Position numbers and translations under genes: made by a program
From: Strongyloides papillosus
Lineage: Eukaryota; Nematoda; Chromadorea; Rhabditida; Strongyloididae
Length of the DNA: 64,000 nucleotides
Reading direction: 5' to 3'
Assembly (NCBI GenBank): GCA_005656395.1
Contig: SRSI01000012.1
Coordinates: 399,598 to 463,597, forward strand
The notes under the pieces: model-generated
What the model was told of the DNA's origin: nothing
Databases searched by the model: none
Seen by the model: only the letters and a program-made list of their open reading frames with translations
In this document: positions 11,295 to 25,388 of the stretch, piece by piece
Numbering within the stretch: position 1 is the first letter of the stretch
How the letters are laid out: the number at the start of each line of letters is the position of its first letter

Positions 11295-14200
11295 ATGGTT
11301 AGGTTTCTCTCTAAAAGTCTTTTTTGTTTATCGCCAGTTACCACTGATAAAGGAGGAAAAAAAAATGAGGTGAGAATTTTTTTCATTTTATTTGGGAAAC
11401 ATATTAAAATTAAATTTTAAAATATATTTGACACATTTTATTTTCAGGCCGATTCATATATTAGTTCACCTGCTACAAATAAAAAATTCCGTGTAAGTTA
11501 TTGTAATATATAGAAGCAAGAAAAATATTCTATATATATAAACATATTGCAATATTATTCTCACACGTTAACATTACTAATTAAAATATTTATGTTTTAG
11601 AAACATTACTTATGTTTATGATAAGAAAAGAAATAGTATTAAAGTTGTGTTTTAAAAATGCATTATAATACTTTTAATATATTAATTTATCAAAGAAAAC
11701 CGATTCGTTTTATTCTAATATCATAATTTGTTAAATTAAGGAGTGGTATTTTAAGTGATAGATCGTTAAATTTGCAATTGATCTGTGGCATTACATTATT
11801 CGTTTGTTAAGGTTTAATGAATGTACTTTTATTGAAACTAAAAAAATTATCTTTTCCGTTTAATATACATATTATTGCCGTTGTAGTTTATCAAGTTGAC
11901 ATTACAGTTTATGCGATCTATTCTACTAGTTAGTACTAATAATAATGTCCCTTTCATTGATAGAAAAATTAATCTTCTATCAGTATCATTCACATTATTG
12001 AATATTACTTATATGTTCATACATTTACCTGAAGTTAATAAATATGTAAATTCAATTACATTCCAAAAAGTAAACATTTATACCTACAAAATTTTCTATT
12101 TCACTTTTATATTAATATTTGTCTATTTATTTATTAATATTTTATCGTGAAACTTGAAAGTAAAATCCTTGTCTTTACACATAATTATTGCCAATTGTTG
12201 TTGGTTTTTACAAAGATTATAATTTATATATGATCAGTTTAAACTTCTTTATCAATACTCTTATAACATTTGCTTAATATAATATTAAACTATTTAACTT
12301 AAGGGGCTGTAATATGGAATATTTTGTAGTGATATTATTATCATTTTTAAGTGACTATAATAGCTATTAACCTTTATGTAGTTAGTGACTATTAATATAT
12401 ATTATTACTATTTTCATTATCATATCTGATAATCTAAATACTATAAATTAATAGGAAATTTTTTTTTTATTTAATTGTTTTTTGTTTTTAGAGTACTAGT
12501 TTAAAACGAATATTTTTTCCAACAGTAGATAGTGATATAATGGAACCAGCTGCACATTCTGGTCCTAGTGATCGTGTTGAGATTACTGAAATAACAAAAA
12601 AAATATTTGCTTGGACATTCCCTAAACATGGCTCTGATTCAGCTTATAGGCAATCAATAAAAGAGGTGTCAGAGTCATTTAAGAAAAAATATCGTGAGAA
12701 ATATAAAGTCATTAATGTATCACAAAAACGTTCCGATCTAGGGAGATCAAATCCCAATGTCCTGGAATTTGGATGGCCTGATAAATTAGCACCACCACTT
12801 GATCGTTTATGTTCGATCTGTAAACAGATTGAAAATCACCTTAAAGCATCAGATGATAACATTATTGTTATACATTGTAAAGGATGGAGATCTAGGGCTT
12901 CTATTGTCATTGCAGCATATATGCATTATAATTCAATATGTTCTACCAGTGATGATGTTGGAGATCGATTTTCAATGCAATTATATTCAGAAAAATATAT
13001 TGGGGGAGATGGTCAACCATCACATAAAAGATATATAAAGTATTTTGCTAATTTATTATCAGGTCATACAAAAGTTAATCAACAGCCAATTGTGTTAGGT
13101 CAAATAATATTTAAAAAATTACCTGGGAATTATGTTTTGATAAAAATATATGAAAGAATGAAACCTGTATATAATTCTTACCAAACTATATCAAAAGAAG
13201 AGATTTGTATAAATATTGATGGAGGTTTATCATTAAGAGGGGATATTTTATTGAAATGTTTTGCGATTAATGAAAATGGAGATGAAAAAAAGGAAAGGAA
13301 TCTCATACTTCAATGTCAATTTAACACTTGTGCTATTGATTTTAAGGAAATTAATAGCAAACTTCGTTTCTATAAAGATGAATTAGATTTTGTATTTATG
13401 AACCCAAATGTTCATAATCAAGCTTATTTAGAATTTTGCTTTACAGATAAAAATAGTAAAGAAGGGAGCAGTAACAGTTTAAATAAAAGAAAGCAAAGTT
13501 TTAGCGAATTTTCAAGGGCTGATTCATATGAAAATTTTGACAGACCTGAAGGTATGTTTTATGTTTTGTATATTTAATGTTATGAAATACACATTTCTCT
13601 CATTCTTCTCTTTCTATCTACCAATAATAACATAATTCAACATGGTCGCATTTTACTTTCCACAATTCTGAACTCAAATAATAAAATCACATTTCCTATA
13701 GATAATGAAAAAATTTAGTGCCTTTCTCTAACAAAATATTTCGTCGCCCCCACTTTTAATTCACACATTATTTCTTCACCAAAATATCTTCTTTAAATCT
13801 TTATACTATTATAATATATTTATCATCTGTAAAAAGGGGAAAATTTTATGTATATGAATAGGCTAATATTACTAATAATCTGTCTGCAGTTTATTTCATT
13901 TTATATAAATAGTAGTATCTTTGCAGTTATGTTGACTCTTGTTGATCATAAACTAATTTTCTTCTTGCCAGAAGCATTTATAGGGTAGATGAGATGTTTT
14001 GTTTGTTCCGTTAAAATGATAGTAGGAATATTTATTTTAAACATTGATAATTAATTAAAATTAATAAATTATACCAAGTCGGTTATTAAAATTAAGAGTT
14101 GTTAGCTAATTTTTCTATTGATAATATATTATATGAGATAGTCTTTCATAAAGAATATTACTTTTTAATTGATAGTGTGAAAATATATGTATATTTTTTC

Positions 14201-17200
14201 TATCAAAATATCATATCAATAACACAGTTGAAATTTATTTTTACGAGTGGGGTAGAAAGATGTTTTTGGATGCTTGAAATGTTATTCAGTTTTACATTAC
14301 ATTACATTATATTTTATCTTAAAAATAAAATATTTTTTATTTTTGTTTAAGACGATCGAAGTCAATCAATTGACCCACTGTATTCTGAGATTAATAAATC
14401 TTCTAATATTGAAAATACTACTACAATTGCAAATAACAATTTATTACCTAGTCCTATTGATGGAACTGACTCTGGAATTGGAAGTGATAGTCCCAGAAAC
14501 ATGGCCAAAGTACCACCCCAAGTTCCACCAAAACCTAATAAATCTTCAATAAATCAAGATGACAGTAATCGAAAATCAATTATTTTAGAGGAAAATCACA
14601 TAACTAGAGAACATTCTGCATTACCAGCTTCTGTAAGAAAATCTGTCTCTAGACCTTCATCTCCATATGTTGGAAATGGTGATGCAGTTCAATGTAATGG
14701 TTCTAATTTAACAGGAGGAAGGCAAACACCATCATTTGAACCTGATCTTGTAGGAAAAGATCGTTATGATAAGAATTCAAAATGTTTTAGTTATGTACCT
14801 GCTAAAGCTTTAAATGAACATTTTACCATGCCTAAGAAGGTACAACCACAAAGAAGGTTATCAGTGGAAAAGATTGATTTAGATGTTCCAGAAACTCCAG
14901 AATTGCAAGAAAAATTAAAACATATCAAAGTAAAAAGTACAGATATTGAACGGATACCTGAACCTCCAAAATGGGAGGAAGAAATTGATGCACTTACCAA
15001 CATTAATGGTGGTTTCAATTTTGAAAAACGATCACAATCAACGGTTCCTAGAAGTTACACTCCGCATGATTTTAGAGATTTAATTGATATTGCTACTCCT
15101 GTTAATAATGGACCGGCAAGAAATTATAATACTTATCGATCAGTTGATATACCATATGAAGATTCATCATCATTAAATTCTTCTACAATACAGTCATATG
15201 GTGGAAATCATTCTCATTTAAGGAACAATATTCCTGAACAACCACTTGTTTATGATCAAGCTAAGAAAGCACATCCTACAACAAAAACAAGTCCAAGACA
15301 ATATAATAGTTATAGGACATTAAACGACGATACATATCCAAGTGAAATGGAAGAGTTATGTGATCCTGACTATTATTTATCTGGTAATGGAACAAATAAA
15401 TCTATTTTGAAAAAGAATAATAATGGAACTATGGAATCATCAAATATGTCTATAAATAGAAATTTAAACAAAAAAGAGATAGATGACTTAGATTATTTAC
15501 TTGATTCAACAACCTCCTCTTCAAATAGAGCTTGTTTTACACCTAAACCAATACCATCGTGGAAAATGTCATCAGCAAATAATCGTAAAGATAATTTCGA
15601 TGGGCCACAAAGTATTCATGATGATTTTAGATACAGAAATTGTAGAAGTGTTGCTGCTTCACCAATAATGTCTAGAAATAATAATAATAAAAAACTTTTT
15701 TCAAATCATCGTTATAATCCAACTGATGATGCTGATAATCCAGATAGATGGTTAGAAAATAAGTTAAAACAATTAAAATTTAAAAGACAATCACAGCCTG
15801 ATTTAACATTTAGAAGAAATACTGAAAAGATTTTATTAGATGAGTTAAAAAATAGTAATGATGTTAATGGTAGAGGTAAAAACGAAGAATCTTATACATA
15901 TGAAGGACAAGGACATGGTGATTTGTTGGATGATTATAAATATGAAGAAGAAAGATTAAAAAATACGAAATCTCCATACATTGATGACTTTTCTTCTGCC
16001 AGATCTAATTATAATAATACTCCATCAAGGTATACTCCATATGGTGAATCAAACTTCGGAAGTAGGCCATCAAGTAGGAATTCCCGTTTACCCTCGACAT
16101 TAAATCACACTAATACACCTAAAGGAAAGCCTCCCACACCACCTCCAATAAGGGATAGAAGTAGATCACCGGCAAAAAGTCCTTTAACTGGAAGACATAG
16201 ACTTGCAATGGCAAGAGATGTAAGTTAATTATATTTAATTTAAATAACTAAAGTCGTACAATTATTTTTGTATATTCACTATTTATCTATACTTTAATCT
16301 ATCTTTAATTTAAAATAACCTTTTACTTTACAGCAACCATCACCATATCAGCTGGAGAGAAAAAACATTAATTCACGTTCATTAATACAAACAAGTTCTA
16401 ATCAAAAACCATTGGATTATTCTTCAGACGAAAGTGATAATAATACTTTTGAACAAGGAGAATTTTCTCATTTACGATCTATAGTGGTAATTTTACCTTT
16501 TTAATTCTGATATTTACTTAATTTATTATATTTTTTAGGAAACAAATAATTCACGTCCAAATTCAAGAATCGGTCAAAATAATAGAAATCATAATTCAAG
16601 ATCAAATGCAAACACTCCAATTTTAGGGAGAGAAGATTATAATAATCAAAATCTATTTGAGGTACCAAATATTTGTTCACATAATTTTTTATATCTATTT
16701 TATTTAGAATCAATCATCTAATTTAATAGCAGGATCCGTATTAACACAACGTTCTGAGACTCCAGCATTTCCAGTGAATACAAGTCAAACTCCATTACCC
16801 TATCATCCATTGCTATATAACACTAATGGATATAATTTAGGATATAACGATTCAAATAACATGACAAGTTTAACTTATCGGTAAGTTATAAATTATAAAA
16901 CACTTTTTCTTTATTCACCAACTTTAATAACAACTAAATGTAATATTATTTTATTTAATGAACCATTACATTAGATATTTCCTTTATATGGAAACATTTT
17001 ATTACTAAAATTGTTCAAGGTTCTTTTGATATAAATGTTCATTAACTATTGAACCATTAAAATATGTTAAAATTACAAACTTACATATGTTTAAAAACAA
17101 TTATAAAATAATAGGATATTTTTATAATAAACTCATTTTCTTTTAGTTCACCATCCCCTAGATCTCAGGTTTATTCAAATGGTTCTACTTATAATTATAA

Positions 17201-20200
17201 CAGACCAACATCAATTATTGGTAAGTTTTAATCAAAGGGATAATTTAAAAATTATAAATCAAAAACATGTGTACTGTCTTTGACAGAAATTTTTATGTAA
17301 TTTATCTTCTCCTACAAGTAGTAGATAATTAATTAATTAGTTTTATCCTATATCTTTCTTTTTTTTCTATTCTTTTCTTTATACGAATTTTTCTTTTTAT
17401 AATATCTAAATACATGTTATAGATAAAAGAAAAATAGTGTTGTTTACTTCCTTAAATATTTCAATATTTGTTTCATGATTTATTACATTAAGTAGAATAT
17501 ATTTTCTAAACAATAACAAAAACTTTTTTCATACATACTACTACTCATTGTAGTAACTTCAATAGAAATATTATATATTTATACATAATTTTTGACATCT
17601 CTTAATATTATGTATATTGAGTTATATACGGCATAACGATAAAATTTAAATTTTAGCACTTATATAAGAATATTGGAATTAAACTTTAAGTAAAATATAT
17701 TAAACAACTTTGATTTATTTTATTAAACTTTTTACAATAACCAATCCTGCTTTTTATAGACTCTTTTTAATACTCTTAAGGGAATTGAAAAATATTATAA
17801 ATAAGTGATAATGTTGTTATTGTTATATAAAGAAGAAGAAAGTATTTTATTTTTGTTTAAAGACTAAAACTATAAAACTTCTAAATATATTTTGATGTAT
17901 ATTTATTTCCAATTTTTTTTACCATTTTTATTTCAAATATTTAAACAAATTTTGTAAATATACTATTTTAATGTAATTACCCTATGAGTGCATATAAACT
18001 CAAGATTTTTAAAATCTATATTCTATATTAAAGTTTCACACTTATTCTATATAAAATATTATGATTCGTCAAATACACAATGTACATTTGTTATATTCAA
18101 AAGGTAACTAATCATTGTTTATTCTTTAAATATTATATATAAAATAAAAAAATTTCCCAAAATATTTTTCTCAAAATAGTAAAATATTTTAGCAGTATTA
18201 TAAATAATATCTGTTTTTCAAATAATTCTAATGTAATCATCTTTTAAGTACATTTATATTTATAACAACAGACATTATTTTAAAATGAAATAAACAAATA
18301 TTCAAACTTGATATTCATTATTTTATTCAATGAATTGTATTTACATAAAATACTACCGATATTGTAGTTAAAAATTCTATAATACTTGAGGTAATCTTGT
18401 AATCTTTCTCTCCCATATTTTTTACTACTTTATAATATTAAGAATTCATTAATTCCTTGTAATCTAAATTTTTGATAAATCTTAGATTTGTTTAAGTGAG
18501 GGAATAAAGTAGAAGTAATAAATAATAATTTAATATTATTTTATATTGTTATGATGTTCATTATATTCATCTATCTATATATATTATTCATAGGTTGTGT
18601 AAATATATTTCTTTGATCTTTTAAATATTCTCTCATTTCTTATTTCTTTATTTTCAAGCACTTCTTCCTTTTCTATTTTTATACTTTTACAATTGGTTAG
18701 TTAGGAATTTGTAATGCTCACAACTTATTTATAACAATAGAAATTTTCTTCATTATTCTTAAACTATTTAAAGTTAAATGAGTATAGTGTTACAATGGAA
18801 TTCAAAGAGTATTCTTAAAAATTGTACATTTCTTCAAAACTATTGTTAATCTTTTTTCTTGTATCAACAAAATATTATTATTCTGTGTAATAAGATATTT
18901 TAGTATTATAGGGTGTTAAAGAAAAAAGATTGATATATGGGTAACGGAAGTAGAAATATATATTTATTTATTTTTAAGGTGTTTTTACCCCTTTTCCTTC
19001 AATAAATCTGACACATTTTAATATATTTTAAATAATTAGGAGAACAATATTTCATCTATCTTAAAATATATATATATTTTTACTCTTTACTCAAAATACT
19101 ATTAAACTTTATTATATTCTACTGAGGTCGTCTTATTAATCACCTATTACCTTTATCACAATACTTATCAATCTTCTCCTATCAAATAACTTTCCTACTT
19201 ACAATTATAATATCACTAAATCACATTCTCCACAATAATATATATTAAATTATATATATTTATACATATACATACAATGAATATGCTATTGTCTTTTCGG
19301 CATTAAAGCTTCAAGAACACATATTTTAGTTTATGTATATCTGTTTATTCATTTTATATCTTGCCAGCTGACAATATGTCTTTAAACATACTATATTCCT
19401 AAGAAATATATTAACAATGATAGGTTTAATTTTAAATGTTTTAACTTTTAATAACATTTTATTTATTTTAATATATTATTAACATTTTATCTCTTCCTAA
19501 GTTACTTGTATTTTTAATATATTTAAGAAGAAAAAATGACAAATGTTCCTATATTATTGATACAAAAAGATGATCATGAAAATGATAAACCTACTACATC
19601 ATGTGCTCCTATTGCTGTAGAAGAGTTTGGTGATAATGATGATGAGGGTAATTTCAATGATATTGAATCCTCTGTTAAATCTACCGACCCTTCAACATCA
19701 TCCTCCAACTCTTTGAATCGATGCAATAATATTCCATCCTCCTCTCTAAAAATATTTGATACTAATAAAAAAGATGAAGGTATTTCGGAGATAAACTCTA
19801 TTAGTTTTCCCCATTCCCAAGCACAAGAATATTATTCATACATGTCAGAGACAGTTTCACCAAAAACAATATCAAGAATAAGACATTTTAATGTTATCAT
19901 TGAGAATGAAAGTATGATTTAAAAATATATTATAAAAATATATCACATTAATATTATATTATTTATTTATTTTTATTTTTTTCAGATAATGGTGAAGTTA
20001 TCAGTCATCATCCAATATTTGTTAAAGATACATCAAAATATTGGTATAAACCTAAAATTAGTCGAGAAGAAGCTATAAATATGTTAAAAAATAAACCACC
20101 TGGAACTTTTGTTATTCGTGACTCAAATTCATTTCCTGGTGCATTTGGATTAGCACTTAAAGTTGCAACTCCCCCAGCTGGAATTAGTGTTACTGATGGT

Positions 20201-20860
20201 ACAGAATTAGTTAGACATTTCCTTATTGAACCATCTCCAAAAGGTGTTCGATTGAAAGGTTGTACTAATGAACCTATATTTGGTACACTTGCTGCTTTAG
20301 TTTATCAACACAGTATAACAGCATTGGCATTACCAACTAAATTACTGTTACCAGAATATGATCCATCATCCTCCTGTGAACAGTTATCAGCAACACAAGC
20401 CTTATTAGAACAAGGTGCAGCATGTAACGTAAATTACTTAGGATCATTTGATACAGAAAGTTTGACAGGTCCAGAAGCATTGAAACGTAGTGTTTCAGAG
20501 GCATTTAAACTTCACAGAAGTCCATTAGCTAAAGTTGTTTCAGTACATTTCAAGGTATCTAGTCAAGGAATTACTTTGACAGATAACACACGAACACTCT
20601 TTTTCCGAAGACATCATCCAGTAAATACAGTATCACATGCAGGAATTGATCCAGAAAATCGTTTATGGCATAATAAAGAAACACTTCAATATCCTTCAAA
20701 TTATGTACAGGCAGCAAAAGTATTTGGTTTTGTAGCAAGAAATCCAAATTCATATGACAACCAATGTCATGTATTTGCTGAGTTAGATCCCGATCAACCA
20801 GCAAGTGCTGTGGTTAATTTTATAACAAAAGTAATGATGGCTACACAACCGAAAAAATAG
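11295..20860 (+). CDS. tns-1: Tensin (PTP-C2-SH2-PTB focal adhesion protein)
   Basis: Tensin links integrin tails (PTB) and phosphotyrosine proteins (SH2) to the actin cytoskeleton. Exons: 11295-11369, 11448-11492, 12492-13551, 14352-16219, 16334-16486, 16539-16661, 16708-16880, 17147-17220, 19528-19911, 19986-20860. All phases match, giving 1,609 residues. The PTEN-like phosphatase domain has the loop HCKGWRSRASIVIAAYMHY, with Cys near residue 169 and Arg six residues on, plus a WPD loop (FGWPDKLAPPL). A C2 domain follows. The middle is a long disordered Ser/Asn/Pro linker with proline motifs (PPQVPPKP, KPPTPPPIRDRS). The SH2 domain (YWYKPKISREEAI, FVIRDS) and a PTB domain end the protein. 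No N-terminal C1 domain is seen. An AATAAA lies at 20948-20953. Confidence 0.93.
11493..12491 (+). other. Tensin intron 2
   Basis: This 1-kb AT-rich intron sits between the 15-codon exon at 11448 and the phosphatase exon at 12492. An 84-codon open frame at 11896-12150 lies inside, but its composition (Phe/Ile/Tyr-rich) looks like random AT-rich translation. Nothing else is recognised. Confidence 0.5.
13552..14351 (+). other. Tensin intron 3
   Basis: An 800-bp intron separates the PTP-C2 exon from the linker exon. The donor is G|GTATGT and the acceptor TTGTTTAAG|AC; phase 1 is restored exactly. No other feature is seen. Confidence 0.6.
17221..19527 (+). other. Long tensin intron 8, candidate internal promoter
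   Basis: At 2.3 kb this is the longest intron in the window, far above the usual 40-50 bp. It contains no recognisable exon. The following exon carries an in-frame ATG (19536) only eight bases after the acceptor, so a shorter SH2-PTB isoform could start there. Confidence 0.4.
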
Positions 20861-23082
20861 CAATACATTAAAACGATACAAAAAGTAGATATAAAAAAAT
20901 TGATTTTAAATTTATGCCTTAAAAGATTTTATTATATATTATATAATAATAAAATATAGTAATGAATTGTCATGCATATCAATGTTTATTATTTACAATA
21001 GGTAAATATTATTTTTATACTAATAAATAATATAAACCTTTTAAAAAAATCGTGTTGCCATATTATTTGTTATTAAAAAATATTTTTTTTATTACAAACA
21101 TTTTTTTATTATAAACCTATGTTTTTAATTAAAATGATTCTAATAATATTAAAAAAACAACTTATAATAGTTTATAATTATTTTTTGCAATTATATCAAT
21201 TGTAGACATATTTTTTTATCTAAATTGATTAAATAAAATTTTTTATTAAATTAATTCTTATATAATAATTTTTATTTTTAACTCTAAAGGGTTCCGGGAT
21301 AGAATCATTATAAACAATGTATTCATTGGAATTTTTATTCTTTCATCTGTTGAATAACACTAACTATTTGAAAAAAAAATATAATAATAAATCAATTATA
21401 ATAACAATTTTTATTGATGCTTCAATTTTACAAATTACATTTTTCATCACTTTTGATGTAATTCATTGGACAATAAAATAAAATTTTTTAAAATAAAAGG
21501 ATAATAAATTCAATCTTTGTTGTTTTCTAACTATTAATCATTTTCAAATTTTTTTATAAAATTACCAATTTAAAAAAGGTTTATGGATTAACGGCACTAC
21601 GGATTAAAATAATTTAAAAAGCATCAAAACAAGTAATAATTAAATTACAATAGTATTTTTATATTTATTAATTTAAAATATTGTTCTTCGAAAAAATGTT
21701 TTGTTTAATAAATCCTATTTGTTATATTTTTGGGTTTTCATATGGAATAATAAAGTTTTGAAAAAACAATCTTTTAATAATTTAAGTTTACTAATGTAAT
21801 ATTACTTTAACAAAAAGTTCATTTTCAGATTAACTTCTTAAATTCTAATTTGAGAAATAAAGAAATTCATGTTAAGTAAAAGAGAATAAAAAATTTCTGA
21901 GGAAATTTTATATGATGAAAGTTACATCGAGCTATATTTTTTAAAGTAAAAAATTATTATTTATTAATTTAATAACTTTCTTATAGTAGAATTGTTCCCT
22001 TTTGATGGCCGTCATAATAATTACATTATGTATATCACTTGTTAGAAGTTTAAGATTGGCACTTATCAAAATATATACAAAGTCTAATTTAAATGTAACT
22101 AAGATAAGTGCAAAAAATATAAAAATAATGTATCAAAGCGGAATTGAAAGTTTTAAATAATACTTGTAAAATGAAACAATTAAGATAGAACTATATATTT
22201 GAAAATAAACTGAATAAAAATAGATTGCTCAATAGAAAAAGTATTCATCTATTATGTTTTGTTATTATACTTGATACCAATCAAAGTGTATAAAAAAATT
22301 CCATTTAGTTACATACTTAATTTTATGAGAGTTTAAATGCTATTAAATATTTGCTAGAATTTATTAACATAGCATAAATAATTAAAATTGAAAATTATGG
22401 TTTAAGAGGGTATATTTGCAATATTTTTAACTCAAAATATTAAAATAAAAAAGATGAAAGTTTTTTCAACATTTTTTATACTACATACCGAACAATTCCC
22501 GATGGTAATATTCAAAGTATAATTCAACATTAAAAAAATCTTAAAATGCGCGTCTTGTTGGATCCCATGTGCTTTATAAATCACAATTACTTATTTTTCT
22601 CTTTCTTTTTTAAATAGCAAAATTCATTTTATATGAAAAATGCTAAATCAACATATCCAGCAAAATCTTCAACTATTAAATAATTTTTCCTAAAAGCTTT
22701 TTTCTATCTACATAAACAAAGATTAAGTTAAACTTTTGCATAACAATTGCTACATTTGACAATTGGTAGACTTTTATAACTTAAATTTTATACCATCCGT
22801 TGATATACTATCATTGATGACGACTATTTATAAATATATAAAAGATTTTTGATATATTTTTCTCCTAAATAGGATAAATAAAAATTTTTATATAAATATC
22901 TAATTCTAAATTTAAAGGCATTAACATTTTTCAAATTTTTTAGATAAGATTTTTTTTTCTAATGTGGATGAATAATTATACCAGAACATAATGTTTCTAA
23001 TTCTTTCTACTATTTTAAAAAATGTAAATTTAAAAACTTTTTTCTTATTATAACATTTTTTTTCAAGTTGTTTCCATCAAAG
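20861..23082. other. Intergenic region upstream of the K2P channel gene
   Basis: These 2.2 kb are very AT-rich, with the tensin 3' UTR at the left and presumably the channel promoter at the right. A TTTTTTTTCAAG acceptor at 23056-23067 precedes the channel ATG. No coding sequence or repeat family was recognised. Confidence 0.5.
20948..20953 (+). terminator. Poly(A) signal AATAAA after tensin
   Basis: A canonical AATAAA lies 88 bases after the tensin stop. In sequence this AT-rich it is suggestive only. Confidence 0.35.
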
Positions 23083-24661
23083 ATGAAGACCTATGGAACT
23101 AATTTTTTATGTATTTTATTTTTAATGTGTTATTCAGCTATCGGTGGATTACTATTTCTTTATTTGGAAAAAGAGTTAGCTGAAGAAAATAAAAATAATA
23201 TAACAGAAAATCAAATAAATTGTATTAAAAAAGTACTAGAAAATCAAGAAGGATTGTTTTTTGATTATAATCCCTCAGCTGAGGATATTTTCGAAAAGTG
23301 TGTTCAACAATTACTTGTAACTCATGATGAAAGAATGCAATGGAATTTGTTAAATTCCGTTCTCTATAGTTTTGGGATTATTACAACACTAGGATATGGA
23401 AAATTAGAACCAAATTCTACAGCTGGAAGAGTTTGTGCAGTTGTTTACGGCTTCATTGGAATTCCTATCACTGTAATTATTTTTTCATCTTTTGGTAGAT
23501 ATTTGGAAGTTTTAGAAAAAAGGATAAGAGTCTTTTTTAAAAGATTTTGTATATGCAAAGGAAAAAAAGAGAGGAAAAGGTCTGTTGATGGGTATCCGGA
23601 CAATGGTGTTATGGAATTTGAAGATACTGAAAATGAGGATAGTGAATCACAATCTCAACAAATTGATGACAACTTATATCAACCTATCAGTGCATTTTCA
23701 TTATTCAATTTTGTTGTCTGTTACCTTTTAATCGGATCTTTTATATGTTCTGAATTAACAAACCGTTTTGATTTCTGGAATGGAATTTATTTTTCATTCC
23801 TATGCTTCACAGCTATTGAATATGGTGAATTAATACCAGAAAATCCCTTATACATCCCATTTGTCGTTGTATATATAAGTATTGGATTGGCCTTAAGTAC
23901 TACAGCCCTTGATGTTGGATCTTTGTATGTTAGAAAGTTGTATTTTGTTGGAAAAAAATTAACTAACATGGCTAATGTTCAAATATGGTTTGGTTCAGAG
24001 AAAATTCAATTAAAAGAATTACTTGGAGCTATTGGTAAAAAAACGCTTTTTATAATAATTTTACTATTAATTTCAGGTCAAAATATTGGTATGGGTCCAA
24101 ATGCTTTATGGGATAATATTGATATTGATGGAGTTGTTAATGTAAGTTATACTATTGTCATTCCTAATTTATTAATAATCAAAACACATGTTTTTATATA
24201 TTTGTTTATTTTTAACATTATTTTAGTATGCTCTTTTGGTAAAAGAAGGAAAATTAGATGCAGTACCACAAGGATATGCTATAATGGAAGGAGTCTGGCC
24301 ACCAGAACTAATACCACTATTTCTTAAAGATAATTATGTTCCTAAATATATGGATGATGATGAAAAGTCAATGATGTCAGTTAGTATAAATTCAAATAAT
24401 TTCCTTGAATCGAATATTGTTGGAGGAAAGAAAAATGATTTAGTTTTCCATCAATTACCACCCATATCACCAAATCATTTTAAGAGAGTTGGTTTAGGAA
24501 GTTTGGGACCTGTCAAATTAAGAAGTAGTTTTAGAAAGGAACCCGTTGATCATAGGAGGTCAATGAGTGTACGATTCAAAGAATCAGTTACTGTGGAACC
24601 TATAGAAATAGAAAAAAAGAAAGATTTATATGAAGATATACACGATATTGATGCTGATTAA
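23083..24661 (+). CDS. Two-pore-domain potassium channel (TWK family)
   Basis: K2P channels carry background K+ leak at the plasma membrane. Exons 23083-24141 and 24227-24661 (phase 0) give 497 residues. TM1 is near residues 5-25 (FLCILFLMCYSAIGGLLFLY). It is followed by an extracellular cap, P1 with a canonical TTLGYG (about 101-106), TM2, a charged cytosolic loop (about 150-205), TM3, P2, TM4 and a cytosolic tail. P2 reads FTAIEYGEL (Glu at about 246), where TTIGFGD-type sequence is usual, so one selectivity-filter glycine is Glu and the preceding Thr is Ala. The start follows an acceptor-like TTTTTTTTCAAG at 23067, suggesting trans-splicing. An upstream in-frame TTG is not a likely start. 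Which of the many nematode twk genes this matches was not resolved. Confidence 0.88.
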
Positions 24662-24701
24662 TACTTTATATTTTCTTTTTATAACAAAATATAAAAAACT
24701 T

Positions 24702-25388
24702 TTAAAATTTTTCAAGTGAATTTCTTACGGTATTTTTCATGTTTTTAATTGTATCTTCTTGTGATGGAGCTTTTATTATTCCCGTTCCACTAACGATAAC
24801 ATTTGCCCCAGCATCACTACAAATATTTACATTACTCTCACTTACTCCTCCATCGACTTCTATATCAATTTTTGGAAATTTATCTCTAATTGTTTTGACT
24901 TTTGACATCATATCACCCATAAATGTTTGACCACCAAAGCCTGGTTCAACTGTCATTATAAGGGCCATGTCGATTTTATCACAGAAAGGCAATAACATAT
25001 CAACAGAAGTTTTTGGCTTTATTGCCATACCGCATTTCATTCCTTGACTTTTTATTTTCTCAATTAAATTAATAACTGCTTTCTCATCTTTTACAGCTTC
25101 TAAGTGGAAAGTAAAGAGATTAGCACCAGCCTTTGACATTGGTTCTACCCAAAAATCAGGATTGGAAACCATTAAGTGAACATCAAAAAATGGCTCTGAT
25201 CCAAGAGCTTTTCTAAGTGATTCTACAATTGGATGTCCGAAAGATAAATTTGGAACGAAATGGCCATCCATAACATCTAAATGCAGATAGTCTGCGCCGG
25301 CGGCTAATAATTTTTTGCATTCTCCAGCAAGATTTGCTAAATTAGCATTTAGAATAGATGGAGCAATTATTGGGCGAAGAGAAGACAT
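24702..25388 (-). CDS. rpe-1: Ribulose-phosphate 3-epimerase
   Basis: This enzyme interconverts ribulose-5-phosphate and xylulose-5-phosphate in the non-oxidative pentose phosphate pathway in the cytosol. It is a single exon of 228 residues, the normal family length. The (beta/alpha)8 barrel motifs are intact: [12 protein letters not shown] at the N-terminus, [12 protein letters not shown] (metal His36 and catalytic Asp38), [20 protein letters not shown] and IEVDGGV (second catalytic Asp). The C-terminal phosphate-binding stretch [10 protein letters not shown] is present. The gene is tail to tail with the K2P channel; the stop codons are only about 40 bp apart, so the 3' UTRs must overlap. 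Confidence 0.97.
   Translation of the reverse strand: MSSLRPIIAPSILNANLANLAGECKKLLAAGADYLHLDVMDGHFVPNLSFGHPIVESLRKALGSEPFFDVHLMVSNPDFWVEPMSKAGANLFTFHLEAVKDEKAVINLIEKIKSQGMKCGMAIKPKTSVDMLLPFCDKIDMALIMTVEPGFGGQTFMGDMMSKVKTIRDKFPKIDIEVDGGVSESNVNICSDAGANVIVSGTGIIKAPSQEDTIKNMKNTVRNSLEKF

Noticed and set aside
11896..12150. 84-codon open frame inside tensin intron 2
   Set aside because: Ile/Phe/Tyr-rich composition typical of random AT-rich translation, and no phase-matched splice sites.
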